A stretch of DNA of 48,235 nucleotides from Pseudomonadota bacterium. GTDB taxonomy: Bacteria > Pseudomonadota > Gammaproteobacteria > Burkholderiales > Thiobacillaceae. Numbering within the stretch: position 1 is the first letter of the stretch; the number at the start of each line of letters is the position of its first letter. Below the pieces are notes generated by a model. It was given only the letters and a program-made list of their open reading frames with translations, made no database searches and was not told where the DNA came from. The DNA lies in contig JAJZPR010000009.1 in assembly GCA_021847835.1 (NCBI GenBank), positions 1 through 48,235 on the forward strand. The letters run 5' to 3'. Below are positions 15,731-22,416 of this stretch, piece after piece. A program made the position numbers and the translations under genes.

Positions 15731-17065
15731 ATGGTTAAGTTACTTGCTACACCAAGATTAAATGGCTTATTTCCATTATATGGCTTCATTAGCCTCATGG
15801 TACTGGCCACTCACGCCTTGTCGTATAAGTTTTCGGACATAGGGTCGAGCAATCCCTATCCTGGTGTGTGGTTTTTGCTTGTGTCCTACCATGTGCTGGT
15901 TTTGCTGCCGGTGTATTTGTGGGCACGCTATATGGGGCCGCGGAACAAAGATAGCATCCACCGGCTTATGGAAGCCTCGTGGAGCCTGATGTTGCCCTTG
16001 ACTGTCATATCAATAGTAGGTCTAACAGCCCATTGGTATGCAAAGCTTAGTTTTTTGCCTGAAACAGGCTATGAATGTCTGTCACTGGTGCGCACCAACT
16101 GGCTTAACCATGACCGCGAACTTCTATCCACTCCCGTTCGAGTGGCCAGCATGTTCGGGCATTCTCTCTCGTCATTCATCTTTCCGGGACTATTTATCAG
16201 CGCATACCATTCTGTTCTGAAAAAGCGGGCCTTGTTTTTTTTGGGATTCTTTGCGCTGGCGGGCGTGGCCTACGCGCTGCCGATCGTGTCGCGTACGATC
16301 CTGCTGTCTTTGGTGATCATGGGATTCATGGGCGGGGTGCTGGCGATCTACTCAAGTCAAACCAGGGTATTCCAGAAAGCCTTGCGATTTGGCCTGATTA
16401 TCGGCGGAATTGTTTTGGCTGCTTTTTTGTTGTCCAAGGCCGTATTCGACAATACCCTGGCTTGCGGGGACGGAAATGGGCAGATACAGAATGTATCCAT
16501 TACACGTGCTTCCGTTGTGAAATATGAGAAAGGTTTTCTTGACGAATTGCCCGTACAGCATTTGGCGCCAGAGAAGGCACAGGAGAAAGTGCTGAACGCC
16601 TGCCCAAGCTGCAATATGGTTTTCCTGTATCTCAATCACGGCATATTTAACTTCGAAAGTATATTAGCCAGTGGACAGCGTGGCACGCCTATCATGCTTG
16701 CGTCCGTGCGCTACTGGCTGACCCGGCTAGGCTTTGATCTGGCCGAGGAGCCTCCGGTGCGCGTGTATGGACGGGGTGGCCTGACCCTTCCAGGTGCCGC
16801 ATGGCACGACTGGGGGCCGATGGGGATGATTGTCGTTGCCCTATTGCACGGCGGAATAGCCGTGATTTCGGCTTTTCTGTTTACCCGTGGGTTGCTGTCC
16901 GCGGCATTTGGGCTCGTTCTTTTTGTTATACCGGGCTTGCTTTCCGCTTTTTCACTCTTGTTTCCGGCTACGTCCACCATCGGTTTCCCCTTCATTGTCT
17001 TTTCCATGTTTGTTACTTCGTTGATGGCGCTCGCCGTTGCCGTAAAGAGAAGGGCGATTTCGTGA
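15731..17065 (+). CDS. Wzy-type O-antigen/oligosaccharide repeat-unit polymerase
   Basis: A 444-residue inner-membrane protein with about 10-12 hydrophobic segments and a large periplasmic loop (residues ~240-350) between them. Sequence identity among Wzy proteins is low, so the call rests on this topology, the length and the position beside a Wzx-type flippase. Residues RVYGRGGLTLPGAAWHDWGP near the second loop resemble the conserved periplasmic block of some polymerases. The ribosome site AAGGAAAATT lies immediately before ATG 15731; the 48-bp gap from the preceding gene is the largest inside this part of the operon. A T8 tract (16235-16242) occurs in frame. The stop overlaps the next GTG start. 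Confidence 0.75.
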   Translation: MVKLLATPRLNGLFPLYGFISLMVLATHALSYKFSDIGSSNPYPGVWFLLVSYHVLVLLPVYLWARYMGPRNKDSIHRLMEASWSLMLPLTVISIVGLTAHWYAKLSFLPETGYECLSLVRTNWLNHDRELLSTPVRVASMFGHSLSSFIFPGLFISAYHSVLKKRALFFLGFFALAGVAYALPIVSRTILLSLVIMGFMGGVLAIYSSQTRVFQKALRFGLIIGGIVLAAFLLSKAVFDNTLACGDGNGQIQNVSITRASVVKYEKGFLDELPVQHLAPEKAQEKVLNACPSCNMVFLYLNHGIFNFESILASGQRGTPIMLASVRYWLTRLGFDLAEEPPVRVYGRGGLTLPGAAWHDWGPMGMIVVALLHGGIAVISAFLFTRGLLSAAFGLVLFVIPGLLSAFSLLFPATSTIGFPFIVFSMFVTSLMALAVAVKRRAIS

Positions 17066-17811
17066 CAGAGCGTATTTCCATCATCACCCCCGCCTACAAA
17101 GCCGAGCCTTTCATTGCCGAGGCCATCCGCTCGGTACAAGCCCAGGACCATTTAGACTGGGAAATGCTGATTGTCGACGACGGGTCGCCGGACAATACCG
17201 CAGATGTGGTCGCGGGCCTTGCTGAAGCGGATTCCCGCATTCGGCTCATCCGGCAGAAGAACAGCGGTCCCGCGATGGCGCGGCAGCGGGCGCTGGAAGC
17301 TGCGCAGGGGCGCTATATTGCGTTTCTGGACGCCGACGATTACTGGCTGCCCGGAAAGCTTTCGCGCCAACTGGCCTTCATGCGCGAACATGGGGCGGCC
17401 GTCTCCTTCACCCGCTTCCGGCGCATTTCGTCCGACGGACGGAAACAGGGACGTCTCATCGCCATTCCTGAACGCCTCAGCTACCGGCAACTGCTTGGCA
17501 ACACCGCCATTGCGACGTCCACTGCCATGGTGGACAGGACGCTCACCGGGCCTTTCTCCATGAAGAAGACCTATTACGACGACTTCGCCCTGTGGCTGGA
17601 TTTGCTGAAGCGCGGTTTCGTGGCCCACGGATTGCAGGAAGACCTCATGCGCTATCGCGTGGTGGGCAAATCCGTCTCGCGCAACAAGGGCAAATCGGCG
17701 AAGATGGTCTGGCGTACTTACCGGGAGGTCGAAAGGCTCGGAGCGGTCTATGCGGGCTGGTGTTTCGCCAACTATGCAGTTCGTGCTTTCCTGAAGTATC
17801 GATACTTCTGA
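17062..17811 (+). CDS. Family 2 glycosyltransferase
   Basis: A 249-residue GT-A fold enzyme of family GT2. The N-terminus ISIITPAYKAEPFIAEAIRS, the IVDDGSPDNTADVV nucleotide-binding region and FLDADDYWLPGKL (DxD motif) are clear. It uses a nucleotide sugar to extend the lipid-linked repeat unit on the cytoplasmic face. The start is GTG 17062, which overlaps the polymerase stop by four bases (GTGA) and gives the correct N-terminus; a longer in-frame reading from 16801 would lie inside the polymerase gene and is not credible. The reductase gene follows 2 bp after the stop. Confidence 0.93.
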   Translation: MTERISIITPAYKAEPFIAEAIRSVQAQDHLDWEMLIVDDGSPDNTADVVAGLAEADSRIRLIRQKNSGPAMARQRALEAAQGRYIAFLDADDYWLPGKLSRQLAFMREHGAAVSFTRFRRISSDGRKQGRLIAIPERLSYRQLLGNTAIATSTAMVDRTLTGPFSMKKTYYDDFALWLDLLKRGFVAHGLQEDLMRYRVVGKSVSRNKGKSAKMVWRTYREVERLGAVYAGWCFANYAVRAFLKYRYF

Positions 17812-17813
17812 AA

Positions 17814-18797
17814 ATGCCTCTTGCATTGGTTACCGGCGGCACGGGTTTCATCGGGGCGGCTTTGCTGCCCGCGCTCCATGCGGCTGGCTGGCGCGTGCGT
17901 GCGACGGCGCGGACTGTTCCGGAGCGTTTCACGCTGCCGGTCGATTGGCGCGAAGTGGGCGACATCGGTCCGGATACCGCATGGGACGGGCTGCTCGATG
18001 GGGTGGACTGCGTCGTGCACCTGGCCGCGCGCGTGCATGTGCTCAACGAGACCAGCAAGGAGCCTTCCGCCGCCTTCCGCCGCACCAACGTCACGGGTAC
18101 CGCGCGCCTGGCAAGGGCTTGTGTCGAAGCCGGGGTGAAGCGATTCGTTTATCTGAGTTCCGTGGGCGTGCACGGTGCAAGAAGTTTTGGCCGGCCTTTG
18201 TCGGAGTCAAGCCCTGCGGCGCCGCATGACGATTATTCGTGTTCCAAGCTGGAGGCCGAATTGGCGCTTGATGAAATCGGTCGCGGCACGTCTCTGGAGG
18301 TGGTCATGCTCCGGCCGCCTCTGGTTTATGGCCCCGGCGCGCCGGGGAATTTTGCAAGGCTGATCCGACTGGTTCGCACGGGCGTGCCGCTGCCCCTGGG
18401 CGCGATCGACAACCGCCGCAGTCTGCTTTATCTGGGCAATCTGGTGGATGCCATCGCGCTGTGCCTTGCGCATCCGGCGGCGGCGAATCGGACTTATCTC
18501 GTTGCCGACGGCGAGGATGTTTCCACGCCCGAACTGATCCGCCGCCTGGCCGCGTTGATGGGCGGCCCTGCCCGGCTGTGGCCGGTGCCGCCCGGGTTGC
18601 TGGAGCTGGCCGGCAAGCTCGTGGGAAAAAGCGCGGAGGTGCAGCGCCTGCTGGGCTCGCTGGCGGTGGACAGCGGCGCAATCCGCCGCGAACTGGGCTG
18701 GCAGCCGCCGTTTACCTTGGAGGAAGGACTGGCGGAGACGGTGCGGTGGTATCGGGGAAGTCAGTTGCGAGTTGCAAGGGGCAAGCTGCAAGGGTGA
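17814..18797 (+). CDS. WbpV-like NAD(P)-dependent sugar epimerase/4-reductase
   Basis: A 327-residue extended short-chain dehydrogenase with GGTGFIG (residues 8-14), LAARVHV, the active-site YLSSVGV serine block and Y141xxxK145 (DDYSCSKLEAE). The sequence resembles WbpV and related enzymes found beside WbpM-type dehydratases; those reduce UDP-4-keto-6-deoxy-GlcNAc to UDP-QuiNAc (or the C4 epimer FucNAc). Start ATG 17814 lies 2 bp after the GT2 stop. The last ~10 codons (QLRVARGKLQG) are not protein-family sequence: they are encoded by a copy of the CAAG-rich dispersed repeat, so the natural C-terminus near WYRG has been replaced or extended. Confidence 0.87.
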   Translation: MPLALVTGGTGFIGAALLPALHAAGWRVRATARTVPERFTLPVDWREVGDIGPDTAWDGLLDGVDCVVHLAARVHVLNETSKEPSAAFRRTNVTGTARLARACVEAGVKRFVYLSSVGVHGARSFGRPLSESSPAAPHDDYSCSKLEAELALDEIGRGTSLEVVMLRPPLVYGPGAPGNFARLIRLVRTGVPLPLGAIDNRRSLLYLGNLVDAIALCLAHPAAANRTYLVADGEDVSTPELIRRLAALMGGPARLWPVPPGLLELAGKLVGKSAEVQRLLGSLAVDSGAIRRELGWQPPFTLEEGLAETVRWYRGSQLRVARGKLQG

Positions 18798-18832
18798 GGG
18801 ACAGGGGACGGGGCAGTAGCAAGGGGCAAGGC
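18765..18832 (+). repeat. Dispersed CAAG-rich repeat, copy 1
   Basis: A stretch built of short CAAG/GGGGCAAG units (GTTGCAAGGGGCAAGCTGC and, further on, TAGCAAGGGGCAAGGCG) that starts inside the 3' end of the WbpV-like gene and continues past its stop. The same units recur near 19392, 20527, 22048 and 23453. Confidence 0.7.
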
Positions 18833-18849
18833 GTGCGGCGCGGCTGCAC

Positions 18850-19044
18850 TCAGAACTTCTTGGGCAGTCCTGCTTGTTTCAACACGGCATTGGCGGTGTG
18901 TCGGGACAGGATTTTGCTGTCTACCACGAAGCGTATGCGGGTTATGGGGCTATACCAGATATCGTGGTCACCTTTGCCGTGCCGCTCGAAGCTGCAGCCG
19001 GCCTCATGCAGCAGCTTCTTGAGCTGGGCAGCATAGTCGGCCAT
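18850..19044 (-). CDS. hicA: HicA-family mRNA interferase toxin
   Basis: A 64-residue protein with the compact HicA double-stranded-RNA-binding-like fold: MADYAAQLKKLLHEAGCSFE, the catalytic-site region GKGDHDIWYSP with a histidine where HicA enzymes carry theirs, and the C-terminal LSRHTANAVLKQAGLPKKF. HicA toxins cut mRNA in a ribosome-independent manner and are blocked by HicB. It is transcribed opposite to the polysaccharide genes, downstream of hicB, with the stop of hicB and its own ATG sharing one base (TGATG). It appears intact. It lies between the WbpV-like reductase and the repeat array. Confidence 0.85.
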   Translation of the reverse strand: MADYAAQLKKLLHEAGCSFERHGKGDHDIWYSPITRIRFVVDSKILSRHTANAVLKQAGLPKKF

Positions 19045-19298
19045 CAGGCTGGATGGCGGCGTGCGGTCTGAAAGCGGCGGGTAAGCAGTTCGAAGGGGAC
19101 TTCAGCCGCTGTTTCGCCTTCGTTGGCCTCCAGCAACTCCGGGATCATGCGTTCAAGTTTGGCGATTAGGCCTTCCACGGTTTCCGCCTCGGTCGCCAGG
19201 CCGGGTACGTCATCGCTGGTTGCCACCCAGACGCGTGCATCCTCGTCCCATTCGGCGTGGACGAACAAGGCCTTGGCAAAGGTGGGATTTTGGGTCAT
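19044..19298 (-). CDS. hicB: HicB-family antitoxin (DUF1902-like)
   Basis: An 84-residue protein whose first ~60 residues form the HicB partial RNase-H-like domain: FVHAEWDEDARVWVATSDD, VPGLATEAETVEGLIAKLE. This matches the DUF1902 branch of HicB antitoxins. No C-terminal HTH or ribbon-helix-helix is evident; the tail is only ~25 residues, so DNA binding and autoregulation are not shown by the sequence. It is the first gene of a two-gene operon with hicA. The pair interrupts the polysaccharide locus on the opposite strand. Confidence 0.82.
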   Translation of the reverse strand: MTQNPTFAKALFVHAEWDEDARVWVATSDDVPGLATEAETVEGLIAKLERMIPELLEANEGETAAEVPFELLTRRFQTARRHPA

Positions 19299-19549
19299 GA
19301 CAGTTCCGCTGGGGGAGATGGATGCATGATCTTAATGTTTTTTGGGACTGGAAGCCACAATCGGAAATCCTGGGCTGGATGTGGATTCAGTCGCAAGTTA
19401 CAAGGGGCAAGGGGGTTGACTGGGTTGCCGCGGCCCTGTGGGCTCGTGGTGACCGATCTCGCCGACCATCTGATCTTGATATGGAAATAGTCGCGACTGA
19501 ATTCCAGCTTTTCGGCTCCCCGGTTTGCGGGGTGGTTGGGAGGGGAGCT
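19299..19549. other. Non-coding spacer upstream of hicBA, with repeat copy 2
   Basis: No gene supported. The segment upstream of hicB contains one short CAAG-rich repeat copy (CAAGTTACAAGGGGCAAGGG at about 19394-19413) and leads into the 62-bp repeat array. The hicBA promoter must lie here on the minus strand, but I see no convincing hexamers. Confidence 0.6.
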
Positions 19550-19880
19550 GTATCCCCACCCCAACCCTCCCCACAAGTGGGGAGGGGGCAAACGCTGGGC
19601 CCAAACCGACCAAACGCCCACCCCAACCCTCCCCACAAGTGGGGAGGGGGCAAACGCCACGCCCAAACCGACCTGATCCCCACCCCGACCCTCCCCACGC
19701 GGTGGGGAGGGGCAAACGCTGGGCCCAAAGCGACCTGATCCCCACCCCAACCCTCCCCACGTGTGGGGAGGGGGCAAACGCTAAGCCCAAACCGATTACA
19801 CGCCCACCCCGAGCTTCCCCACGTGTGGGGAGTGGAAAGATCACTCCTCCCCCGCTCGCGGGGGAGGTTGGGAGGGGGAG
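19550..19880. repeat. Tandem 62-bp palindromic repeat array, left copy (5 units)
   Basis: Five units begin near 19554, 19616, 19678, 19739 and 19801. Each has a palindrome with arms CCCTCCCCAC and GTGGGGAGGG around two bases, followed by GGCAAACGCTGGGCCCAAA and a GACC/GATC spacer. The last unit is degenerate and is followed by a second palindrome CTCCCCCGCTCGCGGGGGAG (19846-19865). Almost the whole unit is conserved, unlike a CRISPR array. The same elements occur in inverted order at 22089-22335. Confidence 0.85.
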
Positions 19881-19949
19881 ACCCGCGCACGCCAGCCCAT
19901 GGTCGGGGCGCTTGATATCGAGAATTCCTGTTTCCCCCATCAATAAATC

Positions 19950-20513
19950 ATGCTGAAACGGCTGTTCGATCTGATTCTGGCAATATTCGCCGCCGCGCTG
20001 CTGGCCCTGCCGATCGCCGTCATCGCCCTGCTGGTGCGGCTGACCTCGCCCGGCCCGGCGCTCTACTGGTCCGACCGCATCGGGCGCGACAATGAAATTT
20101 TCCGCATGCCCAAGTTCCGCACCATGCGGACGGATACGCCGGCGGTGGCCACGCATCTGCTCGCCGACCCTCACGCCTGGCTCACGCCGCTCGGCCCCTT
20201 TCTGCGCAGGACCAGCCTCGACGAGCTGCCGCAGTTGTGGAGCATCCTCAAGGGCGACATGAGTTTCGTGGGCCCGCGCCCGGCGCTGTTCAACCAGCAT
20301 GATTTGATGGCGCTGCGCACGCAGCACGGCGTGCACGAACTGGTGCCGGGCCTCACCGGCTGGGCGCAGATCAACGGCCGCGACGAGCTGCCGATTCCGG
20401 AAAAGGTGAAACTGGATGTCGAATACCTGCAACGCCGCTCGTTCCGGTTCGATCTGAAAATCCTCTGGCTGACGCTCGTGAAAGTGCTCAGGCGCGAGGG
20501 GGTTTCGCATTGA
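19950..20513 (+). CDS. Monotopic phosphoglycosyl transferase (initiating sugar transferase, PglC/WbaP-core type)
   Basis: A 187-residue protein equal to the catalytic core of the bacterial sugar transferase family. There is an N-terminal re-entrant hydrophobic helix (residues ~6-30), a basic KFRTM motif, the catalytic dyad D91-E92 in [11 protein letters not shown], and [12 protein letters not shown] and [15 protein letters not shown]. It transfers a sugar-1-phosphate from a UDP-sugar to undecaprenyl phosphate, starting repeat-unit assembly. A UDP-QuiNAc or similar donor made by the nearby WbpV/WbpM-like pair is the natural guess. There is no strong ribosome site before ATG 19950. It is separated from the main operon by hicBA and a repeat array, so it probably has its own or read-through transcription. 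Confidence 0.93.
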   Translation: MLKRLFDLILAIFAAALLALPIAVIALLVRLTSPGPALYWSDRIGRDNEIFRMPKFRTMRTDTPAVATHLLADPHAWLTPLGPFLRRTSLDELPQLWSILKGDMSFVGPRPALFNQHDLMALRTQHGVHELVPGLTGWAQINGRDELPIPEKVKLDVEYLQRRSFRFDLKILWLTLVKVLRREGVSH

Positions 20514-20526
20514 CAGAGGCAAGATT

Positions 20527-20613
20527 CAAGTTGCAAGTTACAAGGGGCAAGGGGATGGGAGCGGCTTCAGCCGCGAGTGCCTTGTAACTTGTGCCTTGTA
20601 ACTCGTGCCTCGA
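20527..20613. repeat. Compound palindromic repeat (CAAG arms around a REP-like hairpin), copy 3
   Basis: The left arm has CAAGTTGCAAGTTACAAGGG-type units (20528-20553) and the right arm the complementary CCTTGTAACTTG units (20580-20608). Between them lies the hairpin GCGGCTTCAGCCGC (20561-20574), which resembles REP elements known from other proteobacteria. The whole can fold into one long stem and may also end transcription after the sugar transferase. Confidence 0.75.
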
Positions 20614-20652
20614 AAGCCTGGACTGCCGTACGCCTTCGACACTTGGCAACGG

Positions 20653-20685
20653 TTAAATTTATCCTTGTGACAAGGATAAATTTAA
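20653..20685. promoter_or_regulatory. Perfect 15-bp inverted repeat before the ATPase gene (putative operator)
   Basis: Arms TTAAATTTATCCTTG (20653-20667) and CAAGGATAAATTTAA (20671-20685) match without error around TGA. The end is only 6 bp before ATG 20692, leaving no room for a normal ribosome site. It may bind a dimeric regulator or form an RNA stem. It is strikingly AT-rich in this context. Confidence 0.75.
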
Positions 20686-20691
20686 AATAAT

Positions 20692-22026
20692 ATGTCCTTC
20701 ATGAACGACCAATATCGCACGATCATCCGCCAAAAAATCGTCGATGCCCTGGCTGCGCCGGTGCCGGCGTTGACGCGGCGTGATGTCTGGCTGCCGGCCG
20801 TGCCCAACAAGGCCACCGTCGTCATCGGCATGCGGCGGGCGGGCAAGACCAGCCTGCTCTGGCAGATCCTGGCCGACCGTCTGGCGCGGGGGACACCGCG
20901 CGAAGGGCTGCTTTATTTCAGTTTTGAAGACGAGCGCCTCGCCGGCATGGAGGCCGCGGACCTGGATCTGCTGGTCGAGGAGTACTACCGCCTCTACCCG
21001 CAATGGCGCGACCGGCAGCGCGCCACCTTTTTCCTGGACGAAATCCAGGTCGTCCCCGGCTGGGAAGGTTTCGCCCGCCGGCTTCTCGACAGCGAAAAGG
21101 TGGACCTGTTTCTGTCCGGCTCGTCCGCCCGCCTGCTCTCGCGCGAAGTCGCCACCAGCATGCGCGGCCGTGCCATGGAGGCGGTGGTCCTGCCCTTCAG
21201 CTTTCGCGAAAGCCTGCGCCATGCCGGGCGCGAGCCGCTCAAGGCGCCGGAGCGGCTGACCAAGGCCGAGCGCTCATTCCTCGACAACCAGTTGCTGGCC
21301 TATCTGGCCCAGGGCGGCTTTCCCGAAGCGCAGGGTTTCGACATGCGCAGCCGGACCGAACTGCTGCGCGGCTATGTCGATGTCGTCCTGCTGCGCGACG
21401 TCATCGAACGCCACGCCGTCTCCCAGCCCCTGGTGCTGCGCTGGATGGTGCGCCAGCTGCTCGGCAATGCGGCCGGCAGCTTCAGCGTCAACAAGTTCCA
21501 TGCCGACCTCAAGTCGCAGGGCATCGCCGTCGGCAAGGACACGCTGCACAGTTACCTCGGCCATCTGGAAGACGCCTTCCTGCTGCGCAGTCTGAGCATT
21601 GCCGCCGACTCCGAGCGGCGGCGCCGGGTCAACCCGCGCAAGGTCTACCCCATCGACACCGGCCTCATCCCCATCTTCGACCGCTCGGGCAAGGCCAACC
21701 TCGGCCACGCTCTGGAGACTGCCGTGCTGCTGGAACTGGACCGTCACGGCGCCGAAACCGCCTATGTCCGCACCGCCAACGGCTTCGAGGTCGATTTCCA
21801 TGTCCGCCATGCCGACGGCCGCCAGGAATTGATCCAGGTCTGTGCCAGCCTCGACCACCCCGACACCGCCGCCCGGGAAATCCGGGCCCTGCAGGACGCC
21901 GCCGCCGAATTCCCCAAGGCCGCGCGGGTACTAGTCGCCCTGGACAAACCCGCGAGCATCGGGCTGCCCGCCGGCGTTAAACTCGTCGCTGCCAGCGAGT
22001 GGCTGCTGGGCAAAAAGGAGCGCTGA
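20692..22026 (+). CDS. AAA_14/DUF4143-type ATP-binding protein
   Basis: A 444-residue ATPase. Walker A is GMRRAGKTS (residues 46-54, K52) and Walker B TFFLDEIQ (D116, E117), followed by the sensor-like LFLSGSSARLLSREVA. The C-terminal half has the DUF4143 domain, with the typical IDTGLIPIF and FEVDFHVRHADG segments, the latter a nuclease-like (PD-(D/E)XK-like) region. Such proteins are common, patchily distributed and often linked to mobile or toxin-like contexts; their function is not established. No Shine-Dalgarno sequence precedes ATG 20692 or ATG 20701 (residue 4) because a perfect inverted repeat occupies the space. It is unrelated to polysaccharide synthesis and looks like an insertion. 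Confidence 0.9.
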   Translation: MSFMNDQYRTIIRQKIVDALAAPVPALTRRDVWLPAVPNKATVVIGMRRAGKTSLLWQILADRLARGTPREGLLYFSFEDERLAGMEAADLDLLVEEYYRLYPQWRDRQRATFFLDEIQVVPGWEGFARRLLDSEKVDLFLSGSSARLLSREVATSMRGRAMEAVVLPFSFRESLRHAGREPLKAPERLTKAERSFLDNQLLAYLAQGGFPEAQGFDMRSRTELLRGYVDVVLLRDVIERHAVSQPLVLRWMVRQLLGNAAGSFSVNKFHADLKSQGIAVGKDTLHSYLGHLEDAFLLRSLSIAADSERRRRVNPRKVYPIDTGLIPIFDRSGKANLGHALETAVLLELDRHGAETAYVRTANGFEVDFHVRHADGRQELIQVCASLDHPDTAAREIRALQDAAAEFPKAARVLVALDKPASIGLPAGVKLVAASEWLLGKKER

Positions 22027-22088
22027 GGCACTGGAGTGGGGACTCAAGGAACAAGTAACAAGAGGCAAGGGGGCAAGATGTGGAGGCG
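22027..22088. repeat. Dispersed CAAG-rich repeat, copy 4
   Basis: Just after the ATPase stop, AACAAGTAACAAGAGGCAAG and GGGGGCAAGATG (22049-22080) repeat the CAAG-rich element. It directly precedes the right-hand array. Confidence 0.6.
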
Positions 22089-22335
22089 GTTCCCCCTCCC
22101 GGCCTCCCCCACATGGTGGGGGAGGAGCGACAGACCCCCTCCCCCGCGAGCGGGGGGAGGAGTGATCGTTCCCCTTTCCATGTGTGGGGCGGGTTGGGGT
22201 GGGCATTCAGTCGCTTTGGGCCCAGCGTTTGCCCCCTCCCCACTCGTGGGGAGGGTTGGGGTGGGCGTTTAGTCGCTTTGGGCCCAGCGTTTGCCCCCTC
22301 CCCACTCGTGGGGAGGGTTGGGGTGGGGATATCCC
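22089..22335. repeat. Tandem 62-bp palindromic repeat array, right copy, inverted
   Basis: This is the left array in reverse orientation. It starts with palindromes CCTCCCCCACATGGTGGGGG and CCCCCGCGAGCGGGGG followed by GAGGAGTGATC, then a degenerate unit, then two full units at 22211 and 22273 (exactly 62 bp apart) carrying CCCTCCCCACTCGTGGGGAG. Both arrays end at the same junction sequence (GGGGTGGGGATA). The remaining spacer to the dehydratase gene (22336-22416) contains nothing recognisable beyond an AGGAC that may act as its ribosome site. Confidence 0.85.
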
Positions 22336-22416
22336 CCGCAACCGCGAGAGGCGCGTAAAGTTCATTCTTCCCGGGTCAATAATCTTTTTGAGCAACTTTA
22401 AGCTACAGGACGCAAG

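Noticed and set aside
19550..19880. CRISPR array
   Set aside because: Units repeat every ~62 bp, but nearly the full unit is conserved; there are no unique spacers of uniform length and no cas genes nearby.
19398..20522. Long minus-strand reading frame across the repeat array and sugar transferase
   Set aside because: It is generated by the proline/glycine-rich repeat units and the antisense of the transferase; no family resemblance or ribosome site.
19550..22335. Insertion sequence or composite transposon
   Set aside because: No transposase, no terminal transposon ends and no clear target duplication; the inverted arrays alone do not show transposition.
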